From positions 1 through 64,000 of the forward strand of contig JAJYLH010000017.1 in assembly GCA_021787845.1 (NCBI GenBank): DNA of 64,000 bases. The letters are read 5' to 3'. This DNA comes from Myxococcales bacterium (GTDB lineage: Bacteria > Myxococcota > Myxococcia > Myxococcales > JAJYLH01). Numbering within the stretch: the stretch's first letter is position 1; each line of letters starts with the position of its first letter. Both the position numbers and the translations under genes were made by a program. Shown here in pieces: positions 35,366 through 44,876 of this stretch. The notes beneath the pieces were generated by a model. That model made no database searches and had not been told where the DNA came from. It saw only the letters and a list, made by a program, of their open reading frames with translations.

Positions 35366-36910
35366 TCAGAGCTTCCGCTTCGACTCGCGGACGATCCGCT
35401 CGTAGGCGAGAGCGACCGCGTTCGCGAGCTTGACGAGGCCGGCGGCGGTGGAGCCCACGTCCGGTCCGGCCACGCGGTCGCCGTAGATCAGGTTCACCAC
35501 CCGCCCGCGCATGACGACCGGCACCACGATCGCGCTCTGCGGCGGCGATCGTCTCAGCGCCTGAAACAGGTGCCGGTGCAGCGGCAGGTTCGAGACCGGT
35601 CCCGACACCACCTGCACCCGGTCGCACGCGTCGCGGAACATCGACGGCGCGTCGAGCGTGAGCGACAGCCGCTCCACGATCGTCGTGTCGGTGCCGCCGC
35701 CGCGTCCGACCCAGCCGAAGATCGAGCGGTCCCGCACGGTGAACAGGAGCGTCGTATCGAGCAGGCTCAATCCGAAGCGCAGGACGATCTCGCCGACCTC
35801 CTCGCGGGTGTGCACCTCGTCGAGGCCGTGAAACGCTTCGGCCAAGGAGAGCGTGGGCGGCGGCTCGCTGACCTTCCACTGAGCCGGCGTCACGACGGAA
35901 GCCGAGCTTGCCGCGGGCGTCGGCACCGGTGCCGACGGGCGCACCAGCGTCGGCGAGTCTGTTCGCGGAATTCCCGCCGCCGGTGGCGGGGCGGAGGGCG
36001 GCCGGAGCGCCGGAGGCAGCGTCGCAATCGTTCGCCGCGTCGCGGGAGGCAGCGTCGGTGTCGGTGGGCGCAACAGCGGTGGCGCGGTCGAGGCGCGGTT
36101 GCGGGTCGAGAGCGGATTCGGCAACCCCGTCGAGACGCCGAACGGCGCGAGCGGCGGTGGCGTCGGTCGCGCGGCGGGCGGTCCCGGGGAGGGCGCCATC
36201 GTCGGCGGAATGTGCGGCGGCGCGGTCGCCAGGCGGGAGCCGGAGAGCAGCGATGGTGGCCGCGAGGCCGGCGGAGGAGTGCTCGTCGGGCGCGCCGGCG
36301 GAGCGACCGGCGGGGACGGCGGTCGCGCTCCTCGAAAAATCTCATCGACCGAGGTCACGGGAATCGTCCGCCGCTCCGAAAGATCGACGGCCGAGGTCAC
36401 GGCAATCGTCGGCCGCTCCGAGGGATCGACGGCCGAGGTCATGCCGGAATCGTGGGGCGACACCTGGATGAAGCGGTGCTCGCGCCGGATGCCGTAGCGC
36501 TTCTCGAGCCAGCGGTAGAGCCGCAGCTCGGCGATGACGTAGGTGACGAGGCGCAGGCCGGTCGTGAACGCGATCTCGTCGGTCGCGGCGAGGTCGGCGG
36601 GGTTGACCATCGCGAGGTGGAGCCGGCGATGTTCGCGGTGGAGCGGAAAGCACTCGTGCTTCGCGGCGAGGGGGCCGGGCACGAGGTCCAGCACCTCTTG
36701 CGGCGCGGCCGCGCACATCGCATCGATGGCGACGGGAAACCCGGTCGTGCGCCCGAGCCATTCGTCGATGCGCTGCGGCTCGACGAACTTGAGCTCGACG
36801 AGGTTCGTGCCGAGCCGTCCGCCGTAGAGCACCTGCATCCGCAGCGCCTCCTCGAGCTGCCGCGGCGTGATGACGCCCTCGCGAACGAGCACTGTGCCGA
36901 GCTTGGCCAT
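35366..36910 (-). CDS. GspE-N (MshEN-like) plus Pro-rich linker plus GAF-like domain protein
   Basis: A 514-residue protein in three parts. Residues 1-150 match the GspE/PilB N-terminal (MshEN) domain, which in some relatives binds cyclic-di-GMP: MAKLGTVLVREGVITPRQLEEAL, GRLGTNLVEL, IDEWLGRTTGFP, LHLAMVNPADLAATDEI. Residues about 160-365 are a long Pro/Ala/Thr/Ser linker with two near-copies of TIAVTSAVDxSER-type sequence. Residues 385-510 look GAF-like (LRFGLSLLDTTLLFTVRD, SAIVVPVVMRGRVVNLIYGD). No ATPase domain is present, so it is a signalling protein rather than a secretion motor. The ATG at 36908 is chosen because conserved homology starts there. Confidence 0.78.
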   Translation of the reverse strand: MAKLGTVLVREGVITPRQLEEALRMQVLYGGRLGTNLVELKFVEPQRIDEWLGRTTGFPVAIDAMCAAAPQEVLDLVPGPLAAKHECFPLHREHRRLHLAMVNPADLAATDEIAFTTGLRLVTYVIAELRLYRWLEKRYGIRREHRFIQVSPHDSGMTSAVDPSERPTIAVTSAVDLSERRTIPVTSVDEIFRGARPPSPPVAPPARPTSTPPPASRPPSLLSGSRLATAPPHIPPTMAPSPGPPAARPTPPPLAPFGVSTGLPNPLSTRNRASTAPPLLRPPTPTLPPATRRTIATLPPALRPPSAPPPAAGIPRTDSPTLVRPSAPVPTPAASSASVVTPAQWKVSEPPPTLSLAEAFHGLDEVHTREEVGEIVLRFGLSLLDTTLLFTVRDRSIFGWVGRGGGTDTTIVERLSLTLDAPSMFRDACDRVQVVSGPVSNLPLHRHLFQALRRSPPQSAIVVPVVMRGRVVNLIYGDRVAGPDVGSTAAGLVKLANAVALAYERIVRESKRKL

Positions 36911-37002
36911 CGCGCGCCCCAGAACCGACCGCGGCCGGGAGTCTAGGGGATGTCGGGGCATGTGCGCCAGCGGAAGTTCTGGGCGGGCGGTCGCGGCACC
37001 GG

Positions 37003-37097
37003 AGGATGGGTAGAGACCGTTGGATGGGTGAAGCGGAGCGCGGCGCCCATCAACTGGGCGATCCCGGCTGCGATGGGCTCCGCTGTCCCTCCACCCA
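37003..37097. repeat. inverted repeat of the GGATGGGTGGAGCGGA family, second full copy
   Basis: GGATGGGTGAAGCGGAGCGC and GCGCCCATC, then CGATGGGCTCCGCTGTCCCT CCACCC, mirror each other across about 20 bases. It abuts the truD stop codon. Confidence 0.7.
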
Positions 37098-37099
37098 AC

Positions 37100-38437
37100 C
37101 TACGGCTGGCGCGGTTTCGCGGGTCCTCGCCTCGCTGCGCGGGCGGCTTTCTTCTCCCGTTGCAGCTCGAGGAAGCCCTTCTTCGGCGGCGGCTTCGGCT
37201 TCGGTTCGCGCGGGCGCACCGGCCGCTTCGTTGGGCGTTCCTCCGTTTCGCGTGCGCGCTGGTGCTCGTCGGTGGCGTACCAGAGGACGCGGCGGACGAC
37301 GAGCGTCGCGTAGGCGCCGGGCGGCAGGGTGAACGAGAGCACGACCTTCAGCCGCCCGCGATTCTCCTCGTCCGGTTTCGGTTCGCCCGCGTGGAGCTTG
37401 CCCGGGACGACGAAGAGCGGCCGCTCCTCGTGCTTGAAGTGGAAGGCGTTCAGGCGCGGCACGACGAGCTTGTCCAGCGACAGCTTCTCCCGCGCGAGGA
37501 TTCCCCGGCAGGCCGCCTCGATCGCCGGGTCCTGGAAGACGGTGTCGGGGCCGAGGAGTGGAAAGGTCTTGCTCGACACCACGGTCGCGAGGTCGGGCGG
37601 CAGGGCGCGCGGCAACGCGAGCGCGCCGAGCTGATAGCGCAGCGGAATCAGATCCTTCCCGGCGATCTTCTCGTGGAGGTAGCGGCGGACGGCGTCGTTC
37701 CACAGCGCGCTCTGGTATTCGAAGACGACCATCATCCGCTGCCGGCGGTCGAGCGCGACGAGAGCGGAGCCGTAGTCCTTCGGCCGTTCCCGCAGGCGCT
37801 CGAGCATCGGGCGATACTTCTGCCAGCCCTCTTGCGGCGGGTTCAGGCGCCACTCGCCCCAGTGGTCGCGGATCCACGCCTTGATTTTCGCGTCGCTCGT
37901 CCGGTCGAGCTCCGACGGGTGGGCGATGAGCGCCTTGAGCGCCGCCTCGAAGTCGCCGCGCAGGAGGTCCTTCGCGATGAACCCCTGGCCGTGTTTGACG
38001 AAGCCGAAGCGCTGCGAGTCGAAGTAGTTGACGACGCCGACCCGCTCGACCTCGGCGATCGACTCGGGCAGGCGCTCGACGTCCTTCTCCGACAGGTCGC
38101 GCACGATGACCGAGAAGCGGTTGGAGACGATGTTCTCGGCGGAGAGCGCGCGGTCGGACCGGCCGAGGAGTGTCAGCTTGAGGTCCGGCTCCTGGAGCTC
38201 GACCGCCTTGCCGCGCACGGCGATGAGCTGCTCGGTGCGGCCCTGCTTGTCCTTGAGCCCGCAGAACGACACGTCCCGGCGCTTGACGTGGAACCGCTCG
38301 CGCAGCCGCTCGACCGCGCCGAAGGTGGTCAGCTTCTGCTTGTCCATCCGGTAGACGAACCACTCGCCCCGCTTCGACGGCGTGAAGCGATAGCTCTCGA
38401 CCACCGAGAAGTCTTCCGGACGCTGCTTGGTCTTCAT
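37100..38437 (-). CDS. truD: tRNA pseudouridine(13) synthase TruD
   Basis: A 445-residue pseudouridine synthase that modifies U13 of tRNA. The catalytic motif GLKDKQGRT (nucleophile D63) and the diagnostic VVNYFDSQRFG motif are clear, along with an N-terminal QRPEDFSVVE strand. The last 60 residues form a basic Lys/Arg/Pro-rich tail (EPKPKPPPKKGFLELQREKKAARAARR), an extension not found in Escherichia coli TruD, that could add RNA affinity. GGAGAG precedes the ATG. Confidence 0.94.
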   Translation of the reverse strand: MKTKQRPEDFSVVESYRFTPSKRGEWFVYRMDKQKLTTFGAVERLRERFHVKRRDVSFCGLKDKQGRTEQLIAVRGKAVELQEPDLKLTLLGRSDRALSAENIVSNRFSVIVRDLSEKDVERLPESIAEVERVGVVNYFDSQRFGFVKHGQGFIAKDLLRGDFEAALKALIAHPSELDRTSDAKIKAWIRDHWGEWRLNPPQEGWQKYRPMLERLRERPKDYGSALVALDRRQRMMVVFEYQSALWNDAVRRYLHEKIAGKDLIPLRYQLGALALPRALPPDLATVVSSKTFPLLGPDTVFQDPAIEAACRGILAREKLSLDKLVVPRLNAFHFKHEERPLFVVPGKLHAGEPKPDEENRGRLKVVLSFTLPPGAYATLVVRRVLWYATDEHQRARETEERPTKRPVRPREPKPKPPPKKGFLELQREKKAARAARRGPAKPRQP

Positions 38438-38514
38438 CCGCTCTCCGATGCCGAGCCACCGTCGGCGCGGCCTTGTAGCACCACGGCCGCTCGCGCGCTC
38501 GTCACGCCTTTGTT

Positions 38515-38560
38515 CGGACCGATCGGTCCGATCGGTCCGATCGGTCGGATCGGTCCGATG
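38515..38560. repeat. 9-bp GATCGGTCC array, copy 7
   Basis: Five units: GGACC GATCGGTCC GATCGGTCC GATCGGTCG GATCGGTCC GATGG, upstream of truD. Confidence 0.9.
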
Positions 38561-38586
38561 GCGCGGATGGACGAACCATGCCTATT

Positions 38587-38765
38587 CGGTTGACGCACTG
38601 GCCCAACGTTGGAGCCGGACACGTCAGTGTCCGGGTACAGGCACTGCGTCCGAGGAATCCTCGTGGTGCCGGACCGCTGGTCCGGCAGGTGGGCCAGCGG
38701 CCTGCCACCACTGAGTCGGTTTCGGTCCCCGCCGGCACCCGGACACTCGCGTGTCCGGCTCCATG
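38587..38765. repeat. GGACACGTGAGTGTCC palindromic element, second copy
   Basis: Starts with CGGTTGACGCACTGGCCCAA, then GGAGCCGGACACGTCAGTGT CCGGGTACAGGCAC, and ends with CACCCGGACACTCGCGTGTC CGGCTCC, mirroring the ends of the 9549 element with a different interior. It lies between truD and the MscS gene. Confidence 0.8.
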
Positions 38766-38801
38766 TTTCTCGTCGGGGGGACGGCGCGCCTCCAGGGCCT
38801 C

Positions 38802-40070
38802 CTAGCTGGCCTTCTTCTTCGTCGCAGCGATGTCGCCGAACCACTTCTCCTTGGGCACCACGATCGGCTGCGGCGGGTTCGCTCGGAAGTGCGGCGACAT
38901 GATCTGCACGCCGGCCTCGTTGAAGGCGTCCTGCACGTTCTCGTGGAGGTCCGAGAGAATCCATGGCCGCCGGGTAGCCTCGTCGACGAACGCGAAGAGC
39001 TGGTACTCGACGTAGTAGTCGCTGAGGGCGCGTTGCAGCACGTACGGCGCCGGGTTCTCGCGGATGCCCGCCGTCTGCTTGGCCGCGGAGACGAGCAGCT
39101 CGTGTACCACCCGCCAGGGCGCGTCGTAGCCGATGGTCACCGTCACCGGCAGCACCACGCCGTGCTCGCCCGCGAGCCGCGAGTAGTTCACCGTCGGCTC
39201 CTTCACCACGATGTTCGAGGGAATCGTCACCTCCTCGTCGCGGATGGTCCGGATTTTCGTGGACATCATGTTCAGCGCGGTGACCGTCCCCTCGATGTCG
39301 CCGATGCGCACCCAATCGCCGGTCTTGAGCGCGCGCGAATACATGACGACGAGCCCGCTCATCGCCTGGCCGATAACGCCGGAGCTGCCGAGCGAGAGCA
39401 TCACGCCGACGAGCACTGTCACGCCCTTGAACGCCGCGCTCTGCGAGCCCGGGAGGTACGGGTACGCAGCGATGAGCGCGGCGAGCCAGAGCAGCGCCAT
39501 CACGATCCGCCGGGTCGGGTGCGCGAGGTCCGGGTGGAGCCAGGAAATCTTGACGCTCCCCAGCTCGACGGCGGTGAAGAAGCTGCTGGCGAGCTTCTGC
39601 AGGAAGCGGGTGATCCAGAGAATCACCACCACCGCGGCGAGGCCGGGGAGAGCGCCTGCGATCGTCAGCGCTATCTTCTTCGCCTGCGCGAAGAGCGTCT
39701 GGCCGAGGAGCGCGCCGATTTCGTACGTCGGCGTGAACCGCGTCAGGACGAACGTCACCCAGCCGTAGGCCGCGAGCAGGCCGAGGGCCCACGCGGCGAG
39801 CGAGATGAAGCGGAGCAGGAGGGCGCGAATCTGCGACGCGCGCAGGATGGTGAACCCGCGGATGCCGATTTCCTTCGTCCAGGCCTGGGCCTTGAGCCGC
39901 CGGGCGAGGTGGTGCTCGGTCCGGCTGAGGGCGACCGCCGCGCCGACGAAGAGGAGCGTCGCGATGGTCGCCGCGATGATCGAGCGCAGGAGCGGGTGGC
40001 CGACCTTCGCCGGCGGATGCGGCACGCGGGCGGCGACGGCGGCGAGCAACGGCAGCGGATGGACCAGCAT
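38802..40070 (-). CDS. MscS-family mechanosensitive channel
   Basis: A 422-residue channel of the small-conductance mechanosensitive (MscS) family, releasing osmolytes on hypo-osmotic shock. It has an extended N-terminus with about four hydrophobic segments before the conserved core. The pore helix is represented by GVTVLVGVMLSLGSSGVIGQAMSGLVVMYSR, and the cytoplasmic vestibule by VRIGDIEGTVTALNMMSTKIRTIRDEEVTIPSNIVV and NYSR. Length is typical of the larger YnaI/YbiO-like forms. The start ATG at 40068-40070 has a weak ribosome binding site. Confidence 0.92.
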   Translation of the reverse strand: MLVHPLPLLAAVAARVPHPPAKVGHPLLRSIIAATIATLLFVGAAVALSRTEHHLARRLKAQAWTKEIGIRGFTILRASQIRALLLRFISLAAWALGLLAAYGWVTFVLTRFTPTYEIGALLGQTLFAQAKKIALTIAGALPGLAAVVVILWITRFLQKLASSFFTAVELGSVKISWLHPDLAHPTRRIVMALLWLAALIAAYPYLPGSQSAAFKGVTVLVGVMLSLGSSGVIGQAMSGLVVMYSRALKTGDWVRIGDIEGTVTALNMMSTKIRTIRDEEVTIPSNIVVKEPTVNYSRLAGEHGVVLPVTVTIGYDAPWRVVHELLVSAAKQTAGIRENPAPYVLQRALSDYYVEYQLFAFVDEATRRPWILSDLHENVQDAFNEAGVQIMSPHFRANPPQPIVVPKEKWFGDIAATKKKAS

Positions 40071-40149
40071 GGCCGGAGACTACGAGCGTTCGCATCCGCG
40101 ATTCAACTCGGGGCTCGGGCGCTTGGCCCGGGCGCGCTTCTCGGCTCCC

Positions 40150-40720
40150 TGTCGGCGGCGGAGGACCTGAAGTCGATTGCGGAGGAGATGAAGTGCACGG
40201 CGGAGCACCTGAAGTCGAGGGCGCAGGAGGCGAAGTGGACGGCGCAGGACATGACATCGGCGGCGCAGGACCGGAGGTCAGCGGCGTAGGACCTGACATC
40301 GGCGGCGCAGGACATGAGGTCGATGGCGCGGGACATGAGATCGACGGCGCAGGACCTGATGTCGACGGCGCAGGACATGACATCGGCGGCGCAGGACATG
40401 ACGTTGGCGGCGCGGGACATGAGGTCGACGGCGCAGGACATGAGGTCGACGGCGCAGGACATGAGGTCGGCGGCGCAGGACATGAGATCGACGGCGCAGG
40501 ACATGAGGTCGGCGGCGGAGGACCTGACGTCGGTTGCGGAGGACCTGAGCTCGGCTGCGCAGGACCTGAGCTCGGCTGCGCAGGACCTGAGCTCGGTTGC
40601 GGAGGACCTGAGCTCGGCTGCGCAGGACCTGAGCTCGGTTGCGGAGGACCTGACGTCGGTTGCGGAGGACCTGAACTCGGCTGCGGAGGACCTGACGTCG
40701 GTTGCGGAGGACCGGAAGCG
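40150..40720. repeat. 21-bp minisatellite, about 27 units
   Basis: A period-21 tandem repeat with units such as GCGCAGGACATGAGGTCGAC and GCGGAGGACCTGAGCTCGGTT. Several subtypes are interspersed. The period is a multiple of three, so open frames run through it: plus-strand heptads AxDMRS/AEDLSSV, minus-strand heptads SSATDVRSS, and a Gly/Pro-rich frame. The plus heptad frame, amphipathic and typical of coiled coils, has one in-frame TAG at about 40286. The minus frame (40103-40897, 264 residues) is uninterrupted. None has a convincing ribosome binding site, so I annotate the repeat, not a gene. Confidence 0.85.
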
Positions 40721-40986
40721 GGTGCTGGAGTCCTCACAAGGCCAGGCTGCTTCTCTCGCGCGCCGTCCGATCCTACCGCGACGGTCAGGGCGGGCTGGCT
40801 CCCACGCAGCGGAGGAGTCGGCCCGACGAAAAATCGACCCGATGCGGGTGAATACCTCTTGACGACCGCCCGGTCGTTCGGCGTAAGCTCGGAGCACTCC
40901 CGGACGACCGCACTTCTCCGGCCGCCATCGAGAGCTTGCCGCGAGCGCTCCTGCTCGGCAGCCGCTCGCAGAAGGTTGGGGCAGTC

Positions 40987-42033
<1,047 letters not shown>

Positions 42034-42063
42034 GGCGAAGCTGAGGCGGGGGCCACGCTGGCG

Positions 42064-42107
42064 GTCGATCGGACCGATCAGTCGGATCCGACCGATCGGT
42101 CTGATCG
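42064..42107. repeat. 9-bp GATCGGTCC array, copy 8
   Basis: GATCGGACC GATCAGTCG GATCCGACC GATCGGTCT GATCG, upstream of the second AAA ATPase gene. Confidence 0.88.
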
Positions 42108-42267
42108 CCGACCGCGAGGAGCGGCGCGACACGCGATACCTCCGAGCCTGCCTAGTCAGATTTGCCGAAGAGGAGGACGCCGCCTCGCGCAGGTCGTGGC
42201 GGGCGAATGGCCGCGAGACATGGGTCGTGAGCGCGGGAAGGTGTATAAGCTCTGCGAGGATGAGCCG

Positions 42268-43512
42268 ATGGGCATCGTCCACGAGCTGAACGAGGTGCAC
42301 ATGAAGAACGACGAGCGGAAGGCACTGCCGATCAACCACCTGCGGATCGAGAACTTCCGCTGCCTCAAGGATGTCTCCCTCGACCTCGAGCCCCTCACCG
42401 TCTTGGTCGGCCCGAACGGGTCAGGGAAGACGAGCATCCTTCGGGGACTCGAGTGCCTCGGAGTGGTAGTCCCGAACTACCCGCAGCCACACCCAGTGTT
42501 CGGGCAATCGAACAACGGCAACATCATTAGCTCCACGTTCCGTGGGCGCGGCGGAATGGTTCGGATGTTCCTGAGGGGTCAGTTGGATGGAACCGAGTTC
42601 GAGTACGGCATTGGATTTCCGCCAGAGCGAGTCTGGGCGGTGGACGAGCGACTCGAGACGAGCAGATTGCTCTTCGAGCGACAGCAAGATAAGTCTGGCA
42701 CGGTGACCTCGACCTCGTCGGGCAAACGGCAATCTTGGGACAACAACGCAAGTATCCTGAACAACCAGACTAGATTCAACCTACGCTTCAACGCGCACGC
42801 CAACACGCCGGCTGAGCTTGTCGCCTCACTGCCATTCCTTGACTCAATGGCAGGCCTGTTCGAAGGCATGACGGACTATCGGCTCCAACCCTCAAGCCTT
42901 CTGACGGAGCACTCCCACAACGAGCAGCATCCGTGGAACCCGGGTCGGTCGATGACTGACGCCGGGATTGGTCTCAGCGAGGAGCTCGCTGGCTTGCTAC
43001 TCACGGGCCGAGGGCGACTCGACCGCATCGAGCAGCATCTGCGCGATTGGTTTCCCGACTTCCTGCGTCTTCAAGTCAGTGGACAGCAGATCAACATCGA
43101 ACGACGTGATCACAGTATCGTCGAGCAGCGTGGCATTTCCGACGGTTTCTTGATGATGCTCGGCTACCTGGTTCTCGCGCTCGGTCGGCCGGGCCAGCGA
43201 CTCCTCTTGCTAGAAGAGCCCGAGAACGGCGTCCACCCTGGTCTCATCCAACGCGTCATTCGTTTCCTCAAGTCACTGGCGAACGACCCCGAGGATCCGA
43301 CGCAGATCCTGATGACCACGCACTCGCCGCTCGTTCTGAACGAGATCGAGCCGGAGGCGATCCGCCTCGTCGAGCGCAGCGAAGAAACCGGCGAAACCAG
43401 CGTTCGACCGTTTACCTCTGTGCCCGACTTGGAACGCCTGCTCGAGTTTCAATGGCCCGGGGAGGTCTGGGTAAACTTGCGTGTCGATCAGCCGCCCGCG
43501 AAGGAGGGCTGA
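42268..43512 (+). CDS. second SMC/OLD-type AAA ATPase (AAA_21)
   Basis: A 414-residue ATPase of the AAA_15/AAA_21 group. It begins with the typical INHLRIENFRCLKDVSLDLEPLTVLVGPNGSGKT (Walker A residues 48-55), has an SDGFLMMLGYL signature-like helix, Walker B LLLLEEPENGVHP (E316, E317) and the switch His in TTHSPLVL (H352). I use the ATG at 42268, eight bases after GAGGATGA; another ATG at 42301 also has a purine-rich tract before it. It is followed after two bases by the TOPRIM-like gene. The sequence is distinct from the 12198 ATPase and lower in GC than its surroundings, as expected for an acquired defence gene. Confidence 0.88.
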   Translation: MGIVHELNEVHMKNDERKALPINHLRIENFRCLKDVSLDLEPLTVLVGPNGSGKTSILRGLECLGVVVPNYPQPHPVFGQSNNGNIISSTFRGRGGMVRMFLRGQLDGTEFEYGIGFPPERVWAVDERLETSRLLFERQQDKSGTVTSTSSGKRQSWDNNASILNNQTRFNLRFNAHANTPAELVASLPFLDSMAGLFEGMTDYRLQPSSLLTEHSHNEQHPWNPGRSMTDAGIGLSEELAGLLLTGRGRLDRIEQHLRDWFPDFLRLQVSGQQINIERRDHSIVEQRGISDGFLMMLGYLVLALGRPGQRLLLLEEPENGVHPGLIQRVIRFLKSLANDPEDPTQILMTTHSPLVLNEIEPEAIRLVERSEETGETSVRPFTSVPDLERLLEFQWPGEVWVNLRVDQPPAKEG

Positions 43513-43514
43513 CC

Positions 43515-44201
43515 GTGCGGCTCGAACTCTGGGTAGAAGGTCCTGGCGACGCGGCGCCGAGCAAGGGAGGCGAGGCACCGAAGGGTGCGCTGCCGACACT
43601 GATTCGCCGGCTGATTGTCGAGGCAAGCGAACCATCGGATCCTCGTTGGCAGATTTCCGACGACGACGTGATCATCCGAAACCTGGGCAAGCACATCAAG
43701 GAGAAGGCACGTAGCTTCCAGCGGCACATTGCGGACGAGCGGGATACGTGGACTCGCAAGCTGCTCGCGGTGATGACGCAGTCTGACGCCGACAATCTTC
43801 TTATCGTGGCGGCTTGGGATCGGGACCGGCGGGAGGAGACGCAAAGGTACGCCCGCGATGCGGCGCATGTCTTGGAGGAACAAGGCTGGCACCGACTGCA
43901 CGTTCTGCTTTCCATCCAAGAGGTCGAGGCCCTTCTGCTCTCCGATGTCGATGCCTTCCAAGATGCCTTCGGTCGCGTGCCAAGCAACTTGCCGCGCAAC
44001 CCGGAAGCGGTCAGTGACCCGAAGAAGGCGCTCGGCGACGCCCTTGCGGAGTGTCGCGAGGCCCGGAATCGAGAGACCTACGCGGACCTCGCCCGCTACC
44101 TTTCGCTCGAGCGAGTCGAGAAAGCATGTCCGAACTCGTTCGCGCCCTTCGCGACTCGCCTTCGCCAGTCGATCGGCGAGATCGACACGGCGTTCGCATG
44201 A
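43515..44201 (+). CDS. TOPRIM-like partner of the second AAA ATPase (DUF4276-like)
   Basis: A 228-residue protein starting at GTG 43515, six bases after AAGGAGGG and two bases after the ATPase stop. The TOPRIM-type motif order is present: LELWVEGPGD (E8), then LLIVAAWDRDRRE (D102-x-D104), then VEALLLSDVDAF (E138, D144). These acidic residues could coordinate Mg2+ for nicking or phosphodiesterase activity. Compared with the 13397 protein the motifs match but the rest differs, so the two pairs are separate acquisitions of the same design. The pair resembles PARIS (AriA/AriB) and OLD-like systems in organisation; this is inference. Confidence 0.75.
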   Translation: MRLELWVEGPGDAAPSKGGEAPKGALPTLIRRLIVEASEPSDPRWQISDDDVIIRNLGKHIKEKARSFQRHIADERDTWTRKLLAVMTQSDADNLLIVAAWDRDRREETQRYARDAAHVLEEQGWHRLHVLLSIQEVEALLLSDVDAFQDAFGRVPSNLPRNPEAVSDPKKALGDALAECREARNRETYADLARYLSLERVEKACPNSFAPFATRLRQSIGEIDTAFA

Positions 44202-44250
44202 CGAGGGTGTGGCCAGAGCTCGACGAATGTGATCTCTGGAGCCGCTTGCG

Positions 44251-44448
44251 TCAGCCTTTCTCGGTCACCTCGACGATCGCCTTGCGCACGGCGTCAGCTA
44301 GGATGTCGGCTTCGTCCATCGTCAAGGACAGCGGTGGCATCAGCACGATGACGTTCCCGAGCGGCCGGAGCAGGACGCCGTGCTTCCGCGCCGCGAGGCA
44401 GACGCGATGCCCGACGCGGTCGCCGTAGGGGTACTCGGCTTTCGTCGC
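44251..44448 (-). pseudogene. duplicated 3' end of bioA
   Basis: This 198-base stretch aligns without any gap to the last 198 bases of bioA (45478-45675), with about 18 mismatches by eye (roughly 91% identity). Both end in a TGA stop at the same relative place. The translated tail matches BioA from ATKAEYPYGDRVGH to the C-terminus with conservative changes (TETG to TEKG, ADEADLL to MDEADIL). The upstream 600 bases of bioA are absent, so it is a fragment, not an expressed enzyme. It separates the second AAA/TOPRIM pair from the HEPN/MNT pair. Confidence 0.9.
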
Positions 44449-44474
44449 TGGTCCCTCCTCAACCACCCACCTTG

Positions 44475-44876
44475 TCAGTCGCTCGCGGCCAGAACCGCTC
44501 GCACGCGGTCGTAGACATCACGGGCCGCCGCCGCCGCTCGTTCGGCGATGGCGAGGTCGATCTCGTCTGTTCCCGGATACCTCGGCTCGACGGCGAGCTG
44601 GGCGAGGAATGCGAGATCGTTGGCGTCGAGCGCCAGTCGTGTCCTGGTCGGCTCAGGCAGGAGCAGCTCGAGGGCCTCGAGGTCATGCGTTCGGGGGAAC
44701 GGCACTCGTCGCGACGTCAGCAGTGCCTTGAGCGACTTCTCCGCGACCTGTTGGGCGTGGAAGGCCACGGTGTCCAGCGGCGGGTCCGGCGCCGGCAGCA
44801 CGAGCGCGATGTTCCGCAAGTCGTTCGCGGCCTTGCGCAGCCACGCCGCCGCGTGCTCGCGCGCCTCATCCGACAT
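44475..44876 (-). CDS. HEPN domain protein of an MNT/HEPN toxin-antitoxin pair
   Basis: A 133-residue helical HEPN-domain protein. Visible family features are AWLRKAANDLRNIAL at the start, FHAQQVAEKSLKALL in the second helix and FPRTHDLEAL before helix three. HEPN proteins partnered with MNT nucleotidyltransferases are usually RNase toxins that the MNT enzyme neutralises by AMPylation. The catalytic Rx4-6H motif is not obvious here, so toxin activity is less certain. The start overlaps the MNT stop by 11 bases, which couples translation. Confidence 0.85.
   Translation of the reverse strand: MSDEAREHAAAWLRKAANDLRNIALVLPAPDPPLDTVAFHAQQVAEKSLKALLTSRRVPFPRTHDLEALELLLPEPTRTRLALDANDLAFLAQLAVEPRYPGTDEIDLAIAERAAAAARDVYDRVRAVLAASD

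Noticed and set aside
40103-40897. 264-residue minus-strand gene through the minisatellite
   Set aside because: The open frame follows from the 21-bp period; no ribosome binding site or recognisable homologue, so it is annotated as a repeat.
44251-44466. A 71-residue functional gene
   Set aside because: It matches only the C-terminus of BioA and lacks the catalytic parts.
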